32,004 nucleotides of DNA from Candidatus Thorarchaeota archaeon. GTDB lineage: Archaea; Asgardarchaeota; Thorarchaeia; Thorarchaeales; Thorarchaeaceae. Positions 6,199-15,257 of this stretch are shown in pieces (position 1 is the first letter of the stretch; each line of letters opens with the position of its first letter). Position numbers and translations under genes: made by a program. The stretch is from assembly GCA_016840965.1 (NCBI GenBank), contig JAEORI010000257.1, positions 1-32,004 of the forward strand, in the 5' to 3' direction. The notes under the pieces are model-generated. The model did not search any database. It was not told the DNA's origin and saw only the letters and a program-made list of their open reading frames with translations.

Positions 6199-7371
6199 CT
6201 AAAAGAGACCCATCATTTGCCATAAAGGTGGAATACACATGACAAGGATTATCATTGCAGCTATGAATGCGATGATTCTGCCATTTGATATCTTTACTGT
6301 GTCATTCAACGGACCAGGATGGTCCCCACCTGATGATAGCGCGAGTATTAAAATCGCCATCAAATAGTACCCTGTAAGCAACATTATCAAAAGGGCAACC
6401 CAACCGATTTGTTTGTGCCATCTGGGTCCAACAATTGCTCGCAATGCATGACCACCATCCAATTGTGCAATTGGAAACAGATTCAAGGCTGTCACCAACA
6501 TACCTACCCAAGCCGCAAAAGCAATGGGATGCATATACAATGTTCCACCAGCAGGAACGAAGTCTGTAAAGATATAACCAATCAGCGTGAAAAGAAGAGG
6601 TGTGGCAAGTTCCCCAGACATACCTGGAAAAGTCTCATTAATGGCAATTAGCTCTTGCGCAGTAACCGGCACCGACATCAGGTACCCTACGAACAGTACC
6701 ACTAGAGTGACTGCAAAGCCAGCTAGAGGACCTGCTAAACCCATGTCGATAAGCTCTTCTCTATTGTTTGGAGGACTCTTTTGGGAAATGAATGCTCCAA
6801 AGGTACCACCTATTTGGGGAAGACCAGGGATGAAGTAAGGAAGAGACGCCTCAATCCCTTTTCGTTTACACATTAGATAGTGACCCATCTCATGAGTGAA
6901 GATTATGCCCATGAGGGCTAACATGAACGTGATTGTAACATACGCAATGTCGAAATATGAATAACCACCAGGGTAGAAGAGAGTTAAGAAAACTGGACTT
7001 GTAGCTTGAAGAAGTCCTCCAATTGCAATAGTTGCCAAGGTTGTCACAAATAGGGCATAGTTAATCCTCGTATTACTAGGGCCCGGCTTTTGAATTGGAA
7101 CAAACCTGATGAAGTACTCACCTTCTTTTTTGTCCCTCCATCGCACAAGCGGCCAAACTTTGAGAGGTTTTGTCAAATTCGTTAGCTCTTTGAAGACTAG
7201 ATCTTGTTTTTCATTGGTTTCAACAACACCAGCTGGCCAGCGAACAATAAATGTAGGCATACCAAATTCAAGAACACTTGTTATGATTTCAAAGTGTAGT
7301 GAAAGAATGTCATTCAATTCAGCAAATGTCGGATATGTTATGACACTGCTTGAGTCATCATCGAAAGCCAC
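6199..7371 (-). CDS. Site-2 protease family intramembrane zinc metalloprotease (M50)
   Basis: 390 residues. After an N-terminal cytosolic domain of about 100 residues come the membrane segments. The zinc ligands are in HEMGH (residues 160-164) within a transmembrane helix, and the third ligand region is in NLFPIAQLDGGHAL (Asp305 and neighbours, the NPDG-like motif of the family). GPLAG at 214-218 is also typical. M50 proteases cut transmembrane helices to release regulators or clear membrane proteins. The N-terminal domain resembles that of plant and archaeal EGY-like S2P proteins more than that of PDZ-containing RseP. The start is GTG at 7371 (MAFDDDSSS). A membrane protein gene follows 74 nt downstream. 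Confidence 0.9.
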   Translation of the reverse strand: MAFDDDSSSVITYPTFAELNDILSLHFEIITSVLEFGMPTFIVRWPAGVVETNEKQDLVFKELTNLTKPLKVWPLVRWRDKKEGEYFIRFVPIQKPGPSNTRINYALFVTTLATIAIGGLLQATSPVFLTLFYPGGYSYFDIAYVTITFMLALMGIIFTHEMGHYLMCKRKGIEASLPYFIPGLPQIGGTFGAFISQKSPPNNREELIDMGLAGPLAGFAVTLVVLFVGYLMSVPVTAQELIAINETFPGMSGELATPLLFTLIGYIFTDFVPAGGTLYMHPIAFAAWVGMLVTALNLFPIAQLDGGHALRAIVGPRWHKQIGWVALLIMLLTGYYLMAILILALSSGGDHPGPLNDTVKISNGRIIAFIAAMIILVMCIPPLWQMMGLF

Positions 7372-7455
7372 TGTGGGTTTATCTCCCAGTCGTCAAGACT
7401 ATTGGCTAATTTTGTTCGTACCAATTTAAGAATATCCGCTTAGGCAGGGAATTTC

Positions 7456-9369
7456 TTAGAGATGAAGTGAGTTTGCCAAATTATAGGCATCATGTACTAC
7501 ATCGAGAAGGTTCATTGATTCTTTTACCGATCCAACCTTTTCTATTCGAAGACTTGTTTTTGATAATCGTTTTAATATACGATCATTAGGTTGTGGACTT
7601 GTAGCTAAAACAATAGTTTTCATGTCCATCTGTTTATATCGACCTTCAATGAGTAATGAAATATAATCCGTATCAATCTCTGTCACATGAGTATTGACAT
7701 GAGTATGAATTCCTTTTTCCTTGAGACTCTTTAGAATGACCCATCTTGTTGTTCTGCTGAGATCAACTCCCAGAGCTTCATCAGACTCAAAGATATGCAC
7801 TGATTTTGCCCTTGATGCAAGATAGAGTCCAGTATAACAGCCTAAAGCACCTCCACCTACTATACCGACCGTGCCTAGGTTGTCTAATCCAAAGGATATT
7901 ACATCATATGCGGACGTTACATGAGCCATCTCTACACCATCGATGGGTGGTGCTCCTGCAACTGTACCAGCAGCAACAATAACACAATCTAATTCTAAGT
8001 CGATGAGTTTATCGACTGTTGCTTGTTCATTAAGTCGGATATCAACGCCGAGTTTCTTGAGCTCGCGTTCCATGTATGTCACATATGCAGCAAATTCGCC
8101 CCTTCCTGGGACTTTAGCGGCAAGATTAAGTAATCCTCCAAGTCGATTACTTTGTTCAAAGAGAGTGACATCAAAACCTCTTAATCGAAGTACACGAGCG
8201 CTCTCCATTCCTGCAGCTCCACCACCAACAACAACAATTCTTCCACTTCCTAGAGGACCTAACCTTCGCGTGTTTTCATATCCTGCAAGCGGATTAAGAG
8301 TGCACATGACAGGCTCAATCATGAAGACTTTGTCTAAACAGCCTTGATTGCAAGCAATACAAGGAAGAATATCTGTATACAGCCCTTGACGCGCCTTGGT
8401 AGGAAGCGCTGGGTCTGCAAGTAAACTTCGTGACATACCAATAAGTTGGACTCTACCTCTTGATAGGATGCGCTCTGCAAGCTTTACACTATTGATACGA
8501 TTGCATGCAACCACTGGAACATCTACAACACTAGCAATCCCTTCAGCCAAATAGGTGTACCCACCTCTAGGAACATTCATGGTTATCTGAGGGACTCGAG
8601 TTTCGTGCCAACCTCCAGTTATATTCAAGCAATCTACGCCTGCTTTGACAAGTTTGGGAGCAAGTATTTTGTTATCTTCAAGAGTAAGACCTTCAGGTAC
8701 AAAGTCTTCTCCACTCATCCGGTATATAATAGGAAACTTAGGGCCCACAGCCATTCTCACATGCTCAATAATCTCAAGAGGGAATCTTGATCGAGATTCG
8801 AAATCGCCTCCGTATGCATCTTTCCTTTTATTCGTCGCTTTTGCTAGAAACTGATTGATAAGATATCCTGCGGATCCGATAATCTCAACTGCATCAAATC
8901 CCGCCTCTTTAGCCCTCCCTGCAGCGGCACCAAAATTCTCTATCGTTTTGATAATCTCTTCCAATGTCAGTGCCCGTGGAGTTTCTCGCGTTAGGCGACA
9001 TTTCACCTCCGATGATGAAACCGCTTTTTTTCCCAATACAATGGAATGTGCATACCGTCCTGCATGATAGAGTTGTGCAGCTACTGGGACTTCATATGTG
9101 TGAATGGTATCTGTGAGTTTTCGTAAACCATCTATGTGCTCATCCTTACTGATACCAATCATTGTTGGGGTGCTCATCCCAAGATGTTCTGTATAGCAAC
9201 CTCCAACAATGATCAAACCAGGTTGATGCTTTGCACGTTCTCGATAAAACTCCACAAGTCTGTCGTTGACCATCCCATCTTCTTCACAATAGCCAAGATG
9301 TGTTGCCAACATCACCAAGTGGTTATCTAGCTTAAGATCCTTTATTCGTGTAGGCTCCCAGAGATTCAT
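7456..9369 (-). CDS. FadH-like NADH:flavin oxidoreductase (2,4-dienoyl-CoA reductase/enoate reductase family)
   Basis: 637 residues, the usual size. Residues 1 to about 330 form the Old Yellow Enzyme TIM barrel for FMN (AAQLYHAGRYAH at 97-108, the barrel helix with AGFDAVEIIGSAGYLINQF, and DAYGGDFESRSRF). Then comes the 4Fe-4S cluster motif C337-x2-C340-x3-C344-x11-C356, as in bacterial FadH. A FAD-binding Rossmann motif (VVVGGGAAGMESA, about 379-391) and an NAD(P) one (VGIVGGGALGCYTG, about 501-514) complete the electron chain. It would reduce an activated C=C bond of an enoate or dienoyl-CoA. It is the last gene of a three-gene operon, 9 nt after the MBL gene. The substrate cannot be told from sequence. 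Confidence 0.92.
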   Translation of the reverse strand: MNLWEPTRIKDLKLDNHLVMLATHLGYCEEDGMVNDRLVEFYRERAKHQPGLIIVGGCYTEHLGMSTPTMIGISKDEHIDGLRKLTDTIHTYEVPVAAQLYHAGRYAHSIVLGKKAVSSSEVKCRLTRETPRALTLEEIIKTIENFGAAAGRAKEAGFDAVEIIGSAGYLINQFLAKATNKRKDAYGGDFESRSRFPLEIIEHVRMAVGPKFPIIYRMSGEDFVPEGLTLEDNKILAPKLVKAGVDCLNITGGWHETRVPQITMNVPRGGYTYLAEGIASVVDVPVVACNRINSVKLAERILSRGRVQLIGMSRSLLADPALPTKARQGLYTDILPCIACNQGCLDKVFMIEPVMCTLNPLAGYENTRRLGPLGSGRIVVVGGGAAGMESARVLRLRGFDVTLFEQSNRLGGLLNLAAKVPGRGEFAAYVTYMERELKKLGVDIRLNEQATVDKLIDLELDCVIVAAGTVAGAPPIDGVEMAHVTSAYDVISFGLDNLGTVGIVGGGALGCYTGLYLASRAKSVHIFESDEALGVDLSRTTRWVILKSLKEKGIHTHVNTHVTEIDTDYISLLIEGRYKQMDMKTIVLATSPQPNDRILKRLSKTSLRIEKVGSVKESMNLLDVVHDAYNLANSLHL

Positions 9370-9378
9370 GCAAATCCA

Positions 9379-10218
9379 TCATCCATAGAATTGAAACCAA
9401 TGATTCAATGTACGCTCAGCGAATCGCTCAGCTCCGTTTGCGATTTCTTGAGGAATCATGCCCTCATTGATGAACTCCTCGACGCTCATCCCTGAACTTG
9501 TTGCATCTTCAACATTAGCTCTCAAGTCCATTAGTGCCTGCATATACTCCTCCAACTCAGCCAGATCGCACACAGGACCATGTCCGGGAATGATTGTTTC
9601 AATGCCAAGGTTAAGGATCTCTTCCAGAGCCATTATCCATCTATCAGGATCACAGGTTGGGTCTCCACCATATGGAAACTGGCCGCTGAACACTAAATCC
9701 CCGATGAATATTACTTGATGTGGGTGTGAAATAATTGTGGAAGAACCTGCTGTGTGTCCTCCCAGAAGTTTTACTGAAATCTCTTCGTTATTACCAATGA
9801 AAATGTAGGTCTTGAAAACCACATCAGGTAAACGTATCGAAAGATCATGAAGTGCGTGCCATAAGTCAGGCCGTTCATCCTTAGTGTCAGCATAGCTCTT
9901 CTTAAGGCTTTCAACTTTCCAATCACCCTTCAGATTCTCTTCACATTGTTTCCTTGTTGGTGCAGACGCAATAAGACTCACAGGTTCGAAAGCTTGGGCA
10001 CCGAATACATGATCGCTATGAGAATGTGTGAATATGAGTTTTAGAATAGGTAGACTAGTTTCTTTTACCAAGAAGTCTTTTGCTTCACGGCTTTTGGTGT
10101 GAATCATACCTGCATCAATCATGACAACCTCATCTTCTAGAACAATTGCACCATAATTACCACCATTGGTACCATCTGTGTCAACAAATATTCCATCCAC
10201 AAGGTTTCGGAGAGTCAT
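9379..10218 (-). CDS. MBL-fold metallo-hydrolase
   Basis: 279 residues from ATG at 10218. The metal-binding motif HSHSDH is at residues 65-70, followed by later ligands in LLGGHTAGSS, FIGDLVFSG and IPGHGPV, so all the metal sites of a dinuclear beta-lactamase-fold hydrolase are present. The frame extends up to 10338 but that would overlap the radical SAM gene by 74 nt and add a segment with no family resemblance, so the internal ATG (MTLRNLVDGIFV) is preferred. The domain start (TDGTNGGNYGAIVLEDEVVMIDAG) follows it directly. It lies between a radical SAM gene (46 nt upstream) and a FadH-like gene (9 nt downstream). The substrate is unknown; thioesters and lactones are typical for such small MBL proteins. 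Confidence 0.87.
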   Translation of the reverse strand: MTLRNLVDGIFVDTDGTNGGNYGAIVLEDEVVMIDAGMIHTKSREAKDFLVKETSLPILKLIFTHSHSDHVFGAQAFEPVSLIASAPTRKQCEENLKGDWKVESLKKSYADTKDERPDLWHALHDLSIRLPDVVFKTYIFIGNNEEISVKLLGGHTAGSSTIISHPHQVIFIGDLVFSGQFPYGGDPTCDPDRWIMALEEILNLGIETIIPGHGPVCDLAELEEYMQALMDLRANVEDATSSGMSVEEFINEGMIPQEIANGAERFAERTLNHWFQFYG

Positions 10219-10264
10219 GGATAGAAGCAGTCCGACCTTGCAGATATAGTTGTCCACTTCCTGA

Positions 10265-10912
10265 TTAGGATTCAAGAGTCCGCAGAATGCCTTCAAGTGC
10301 TCCTTCAGGACCTTTGAATTCACGTACCCTGAACGCAACTCCTAATCGATCAGCAATCCCCCTGCAGGCTTCAATATCAACACCTGGAATGTCTACTGCT
10401 GACAGCTCGACTTTCAATAATGGCTTGCATTCTTCAACAAAATCGAGAATTGATTCAAAGGCACCTCTTCCGAATTTGGGTTTGCATAACCGAAAATATG
10501 TATCAGGATCTTGTGCATTAAGAGAGATTTGGATACGACTCAAACCAGCTTCTGCGAGCTCATCTGCAACATCACGTGAGGGATACAATAAGTGTGCTTG
10601 TCCATCAGTGTTCATTCTAATTGGGACGTCAGTCAGTTGTTTGAGCTTTCTGATTGCAGCTATAACTGCATCAAGGTTGAGTAGTGGTTCGCCAAAACCA
10701 ACAATCGCAACATCATCAAATTTTGAGTCCCAGCTTTCCTCAATCGCTTTCACGAGTTCCTGAGGACTTGGATCTTCCTTAAGAACCAAATTAAAACCAA
10801 ATACACCCTCGCCGAACTGTCTTACACAGAACAAACATTCGTTCACACACTGAGATGTCGGGTTGATGTAGAAACTATTCCCACGCCAATATGTCAGATT
10901 GCCTTTTGACAT
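10265..10912 (-). CDS. Radical SAM protein, TatD-linked type
   Basis: 215 residues, short for a radical SAM enzyme. The cluster motif is C22-x3-C26-x2-C29 (SQCVNECLFCVR), and IVGFGEPLLN provides the SAM-binding GGE-like motif (here GFGEP). The opening YWRGNSFYINPTSQC and the next segment FGFNLVLKEDPSPQELVKAI match what I recall of the TatD-family-linked radical SAM proteins. The family's reaction is unknown. No TatD nuclease is present in the window, so the usual partner is missing or elsewhere. It is the first gene of an operon with an MBL hydrolase and a FadH-like reductase. Confidence 0.82.
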   Translation of the reverse strand: MSKGNLTYWRGNSFYINPTSQCVNECLFCVRQFGEGVFGFNLVLKEDPSPQELVKAIEESWDSKFDDVAIVGFGEPLLNLDAVIAAIRKLKQLTDVPIRMNTDGQAHLLYPSRDVADELAEAGLSRIQISLNAQDPDTYFRLCKPKFGRGAFESILDFVEECKPLLKVELSAVDIPGVDIEACRGIADRLGVAFRVREFKGPEGALEGILRTLES

Positions 10913-10990
10913 CAGGACAACACATCTTTCAATGATGCTGAATCATCAACTGCTATAGCATTCAAGCTTACTCACATTTAACCTTCTCTA

Positions 10991-11004
10991 ATTTGATATC
11001 AAAT
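10991..11004. promoter_or_regulatory. Palindrome upstream of the substrate-binding protein gene
   Basis: ATTTGATATCAAAT is a perfect 14-bp palindrome directly before a TATA-like TCTTTTATTT, about 40 nt ahead of the ATG at 11045. It would overlap the TFB-recognition element, so a regulator bound here could control the gene. It also faces the start of the divergent radical SAM operon (10912). Confidence 0.35.
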
Positions 11005-11044
11005 CTTTTATTTCATCAAGCTTCAAGGATAACCTGGCAGGGAT

Positions 11045-12445
11045 ATGTCTTTATTGAGAAGAAAGGTTTCAAGGGATAGAGCAATTGATGCACTTCTTGT
11101 TATTGGAATCATTGTATCTGCTTCTATAATTATTGTACCATACCTACTGCCCAGACTCTTTCCAGAAACAACATTGCGAATTCTGGCACGTTATGATATT
11201 TCAATATTAAACGAGATTGAGCAATCCTTTCTTAGCAGTACCTATGCAGAAGAAAGCAACATAATTGATATCGAGTGGGAATCGATTGATGCTAGTCTTT
11301 GGGATTATTACGCTCGTTCGGGAGAAATAGACTTGATTCTAGGTGACTTGCCATTACTTGACTGGCTTGATAAGACATACTCACTTAGACCGATAACAAG
11401 CGCAGCAATTGACGGAGTTACCCCAACGATATCAGGAGTGTCCATGAAGAGGTATTCTGATATGCTACCAATCTGGTGTGCTTATGCAATCAGAGTTACC
11501 ACATTTGAATTGTTTATCAATGAAGCCCTTCTTCAGACATACAATCTATCAATTCCGGAAACAGTCGAAGATCTTGCATCTTCTGATTTTTGTCCAAGTG
11601 GAACGAATGAGCCACTGATTGGATTGGTTGTTCCAGAGCAACTTTCTATTGACCATCAGTTCCAACATGTTGTCACCAAGAAACTAGGGTGGATGAATGG
11701 TCTTCAGAATCTAACACTCATATACGCTAATTCACGATTTTACGAAGACGATGAAGATGCTGTAAATGCTCTTCTTAATTATGAAACCGCAATAGCACTA
11801 ACGATCTTCGATGGTCAAGCATATGAAACCCCACTATCGCCTTTTCGGAGATGTCATTTACAGAACATGATAGTTGTGCAACCGGAGCTGATTGCGATAG
11901 CAGATGGCACCAGACAACAATCCCAATCTGAGGTTTTCATAGATTATTTGCTTTCACCAGAAGGTCAATCACTTTGGACATATTACGAGTCTGATAGATT
12001 ACCCGTTCGTCGTGAAGCTTTCGAATATGGGGGAGGATTTAACATGAACAAGTATGAGGAATTTAATTGGACCATGAGATCTGGAGGACCTGGCGTATCA
12101 GAATGGTTGTCATCAGAATCTTTTGCTCTCTGGTATTATTTCAATTCTACTGTGTTTTCATCTTTGAACAATCTAACCTTAACTTGGAAGAATGTTGTCA
12201 ATGCGAGAATGAACAATTCAATAGATTTCATTCAATTCAAACAGTTAAGAGAGTGCCTTGGTGAACCTCTTACGATTATTGACCCTATTTCACATTTGAA
12301 CGAGAGCTTCACAAATAGCTATGCTCTTAGTATCCTGGATGAATTATACAATGTTGATTTCTTGGTTGAAGTCATACGATTATGGAGAGTTGCTGCTAAT
12401 CAGAGATATGAGATGGTTCTTAATATGCTCTCAGCTATAATATAG
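11045..12445 (+). CDS. Membrane-anchored extracellular solute-binding protein
   Basis: 466 residues. The N-terminus (MSLLRRKVSRDRAIDALLV...) is basic and then hydrophobic at about 14-36, an uncleaved signal anchor, so that the rest faces outside. The signature FIDYLLSPEGQSLW (about residues 299-312) is typical of type 2 periplasmic-binding proteins for iron, thiamine or similar ligands, and LRILARYDISILNEIEQSF matches their N-terminal lobe. Several N-x-S/T sites are present. No ABC permease or ATPase lies beside it, so it is either an orphan binding protein or a receptor. The C-terminal 130 residues after the binding domain are not recognisable. The ligand cannot be assigned. Confidence 0.72.
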   Translation: MSLLRRKVSRDRAIDALLVIGIIVSASIIIVPYLLPRLFPETTLRILARYDISILNEIEQSFLSSTYAEESNIIDIEWESIDASLWDYYARSGEIDLILGDLPLLDWLDKTYSLRPITSAAIDGVTPTISGVSMKRYSDMLPIWCAYAIRVTTFELFINEALLQTYNLSIPETVEDLASSDFCPSGTNEPLIGLVVPEQLSIDHQFQHVVTKKLGWMNGLQNLTLIYANSRFYEDDEDAVNALLNYETAIALTIFDGQAYETPLSPFRRCHLQNMIVVQPELIAIADGTRQQSQSEVFIDYLLSPEGQSLWTYYESDRLPVRREAFEYGGGFNMNKYEEFNWTMRSGGPGVSEWLSSESFALWYYFNSTVFSSLNNLTLTWKNVVNARMNNSIDFIQFKQLRECLGEPLTIIDPISHLNESFTNSYALSILDELYNVDFLVEVIRLWRVAANQRYEMVLNMLSAII

Positions 12446-12514
12446 ACAATACAAATGCTATCTGCGTGTCCTCTCATATCAAAAGCAAATAAAAGATGAA
12501 GTACCACACGATAG

Positions 12515-14140
12515 TTAGCTGAATGCCCACAGTAAAGTCAAGACAGCAGTGACAAGGGTCATCAATATAGCGACAACTAAGCCATACCGGATCACATCAC
12601 CCTCGATACCAATCTCATCTATGACAGCTGCAGCATTCTGTATCTTTGCTGGACTTAGCACGCTTGCTAGCCCGCCGCCGATTCCATTTGATGCAGCCAC
12701 AACAACTGCATTTGCTCCGATACTCATACTGGCTTGATAGTGGTAATTAGTGAACATTGCGATGGCGGATGTTTCAGAACCTGAGATAAAGCCAGCTAGT
12801 AGGCCAAGGAAAGCAGCAGTCAGGGGATATGCTGTGCCAAGAGCAGTTGATGTCAATGAAGCCAGTAGATAGACCATGTTATTGGTTGGATCTACAGGAA
12901 ATATCCAAATCCCGTTTATATCAGGAATAAACCCGCTGAAGTTCATTACCTCAGCCATAGCAAAAAAGATGGCAGCAGCAAGTACGGGTCGAGGAGCACG
13001 TTTAATGAATTTTGCATATGTGTTCCTAAGCACCTGTTTATCGTTTTTGAAGAATGGCATGGAAATTAGTGTTGCAATCAACATGAGAGTATAAGCTTGC
13101 CAGAGGAATTTTGTACTGATACTTAAATTCCGAATGGTAAGATCAGCTGTTTGATATTGACCAAAAGTAGCCACATAATCAAGTGTGCTTGCCAACAGAA
13201 TCCTGATTGGATCCACAAGAGTTGTAACTAATGAGAGAATTACGAGAATGACCCAGGGGATACTGGCACGCCAGAGGTTCATTGTTCTTTCAGTTTCCAA
13301 ATCTTTCTCATTAAGTTGAGTTCTATCCATGAAGGGTTTCTTTGAAATCTTATTAAATACAAACAAGACTCCAAGAACAGCTGCACCAGCTATAACATTA
13401 GTAAGACGCGTTAAGTTGACAATCTCTAGATTACAGATAATTGCAGTAAGTCCTGCAGTCACACCAGCTATTATAGCAACTGAAAGTCCTTGTCTATCAA
13501 ATAACAACTTCTTTCCTCCAGCAATCCAAAGCATTGCTATTGCTATTCCTACTGAAACAATTGGCATATATGAAGCAAAGACTGAGCCAGCAAACCAAAG
13601 GTCCATTGGACTTCCAGACACGCCAGAATAGACATCAGCAAAGACTTGAGCAGGAACACCAAGGAGGGCATATGTTGTAAGAGGGTCATATCCAATAGAA
13701 GGAAGTGCAACAGAAACTAACGGAGAGAAACCGAGAGCTAGCATAACTGGAGGTAGCATAGAAACAGGTGTAGCCCCTATTCCAACCAAGAAGAGCCCAA
13801 GTCCGAAGCTTATTATCAAAATTTGCATAGAACGATTTCCCCCACCCAGAGTCTTAAAGAAAACAATTAGTCTCTGTAGAGCACCAGTTTCTTGCATATA
13901 GGTCATCATTAGAATTGATGTTGCCACCATCAATGAGATAGGAAAAGATCGAACAATTCCTGCTAAACTTGCTATAATGACTACTCCAACATCTGTTTGA
14001 AAGGCAAAAACTGCAATCACAACGGTGGTTATCCACACTACGACACCGGTAGTATCAGCCGCTTTCTTGAAGTAAACAAGAAGTAATAGTGCTAGAATTA
14101 TAGGTAGAATAATTAGAATGAAACCCAATGCTGAATCCAT
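12515..14140 (-). CDS. lctP: L-lactate permease family transporter (LctP)
   Basis: 541 residues with about 12 to 14 membrane helices, the size and organisation of the LctP family of lactate/glycolate permeases. Family-like features are GVGIGATPVSMLPPVMLALGFSP-type helices after residue 115, PSIGYDPLTTYALLGVPAQV, LTSTALGTAYPLTAAFLGLLAGFISGSETSA, and SNGIGGGLASVLSPAKIQNAA near the C-terminus. It would import lactate with protons or cations. Start ATG 14140 is 3 nt after the upstream SDR gene, whose last codons contain the AGGAGG ribosome-binding site, so the two genes are translationally coupled. The exact substrate is a family inference. Confidence 0.85.
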   Translation of the reverse strand: MDSALGFILIILPIILALLLLVYFKKAADTTGVVVWITTVVIAVFAFQTDVGVVIIASLAGIVRSFPISLMVATSILMMTYMQETGALQRLIVFFKTLGGGNRSMQILIISFGLGLFLVGIGATPVSMLPPVMLALGFSPLVSVALPSIGYDPLTTYALLGVPAQVFADVYSGVSGSPMDLWFAGSVFASYMPIVSVGIAIAMLWIAGGKKLLFDRQGLSVAIIAGVTAGLTAIICNLEIVNLTRLTNVIAGAAVLGVLFVFNKISKKPFMDRTQLNEKDLETERTMNLWRASIPWVILVILSLVTTLVDPIRILLASTLDYVATFGQYQTADLTIRNLSISTKFLWQAYTLMLIATLISMPFFKNDKQVLRNTYAKFIKRAPRPVLAAAIFFAMAEVMNFSGFIPDINGIWIFPVDPTNNMVYLLASLTSTALGTAYPLTAAFLGLLAGFISGSETSAIAMFTNYHYQASMSIGANAVVVAASNGIGGGLASVLSPAKIQNAAAVIDEIGIEGDVIRYGLVVAILMTLVTAVLTLLWAFS

Positions 14141-14143
14141 GGA

Positions 14144-15139
14144 TCATGTCCTCCTCTTAAGTAGTCCATTATCAAAATACCAGTCTATTGCTCTCTGGAG
14201 ACCCTCAATCATCGTGACTTTTGGAGACCATCCAAGAAGGCGCTTTGCTTTTTCGTTAGAATAAACACGATTTGAAAACATTATGTCAACAGACTTTCCG
14301 TGCCAGAAGAAGGTCATCTTCATTCTATTCTTGAAGGGACTCAGCACAGTCATGCCAAGTTTTGCAGCAGTTTTTGGAACACGTAGACGAGGTGGCTTAA
14401 CACCAAGACGTTCTGTCACGACTTGAACAAATGTATCCCAACTAATAGGATCATCTGGACAAAGGATAATTGTGTTGTTAAGAATCGCCATTGGCGTTAG
14501 GGCAGCCACGAATCCGGATACGACATCGTCAATATGTGTATACATAAATTCTGCACTCAAATCACTAGGTAAGGCGAATACTTTACCATCATTTAATTCA
14601 TGAATAACTTGGTACATTACATAGAGATCGCCTTCTCCCATAACTCCAGTCGGACGTAAAATAACATGTGCCAATCCTGTTTCTTCTGTTATCTCACGAA
14701 TTGCTCTTTCAGCTTCTCCCTTGCTTTCGCCATAACTAAAATCTGGTCTTAACTCAGTATCTTCAGTCCCAGGTGGAAATCTAATTGCACCCATAGATTC
14801 AGTCGATGAACAATAGATGAATCGTTCAACCTCTGTTCCCACACATGCGTTCATCAAATTCTTTGTACCTTCGACATTCACTCTGAACATGAGTTCTTCG
14901 TCACTAGGATAGAAGTCAAAATATGCAGCAAAATGATAAACCACTTGAATTCCTTTGACTGCATTCTCAAGACTAGGGATATCAAACAAATCTGCTTCTC
15001 TAATCTCAATATTTTTGGAGAGTCCCTCAGTGTTGCTGGATGCTCGAACAAGGACCACGACATCATGACCTTCTTCAAGAAGCTTGGAAACAACTCGCTT
15101 GCCTATATAGCCAGTTGCTCCCGTTACTAGAATTTTCAC
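14144..15139 (-). CDS. NAD-dependent epimerase/dehydratase (extended SDR)
   Basis: 331 residues. The N-terminal Rossmann motif is GATGYIG (residues 7-13) and the catalytic pair is in YGESK (Y-x3-K) preceded by YCSSTES (active-site Ser). The rest matches extended SDR proteins such as NAD-dependent epimerases and 3-beta-hydroxysteroid or dihydroflavonol-type reductases: RPTGVMGEGDLYVM and, near the C-terminus, SNEKAKRLLGWSPKVTMIEGLQRAIDWY. The start is taken as GTG at 15139, 5 nt after AAGGTGA; TTG at 15154 and GTG at 15148 are alternatives. It heads a two-gene unit with the lactate permease. Its substrate could be a nucleotide sugar or an isoprenoid or steroid-like alcohol. Confidence 0.87.
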   Translation of the reverse strand: MKILVTGATGYIGKRVVSKLLEEGHDVVVLVRASSNTEGLSKNIEIREADLFDIPSLENAVKGIQVVYHFAAYFDFYPSDEELMFRVNVEGTKNLMNACVGTEVERFIYCSSTESMGAIRFPPGTEDTELRPDFSYGESKGEAERAIREITEETGLAHVILRPTGVMGEGDLYVMYQVIHELNDGKVFALPSDLSAEFMYTHIDDVVSGFVAALTPMAILNNTIILCPDDPISWDTFVQVVTERLGVKPPRLRVPKTAAKLGMTVLSPFKNRMKMTFFWHGKSVDIMFSNRVYSNEKAKRLLGWSPKVTMIEGLQRAIDWYFDNGLLKRRT

Positions 15140-15257
15140 TGGACTCACCTTCAATTTTAGCTCAAACGGTCCTTCATTTATCTGTATCTCATCATGTCAG
15201 CCAAAAGTAATATTCGTTCACGTTAAGGAATAATTAGAGTGAATCGGTGGGAGATTA

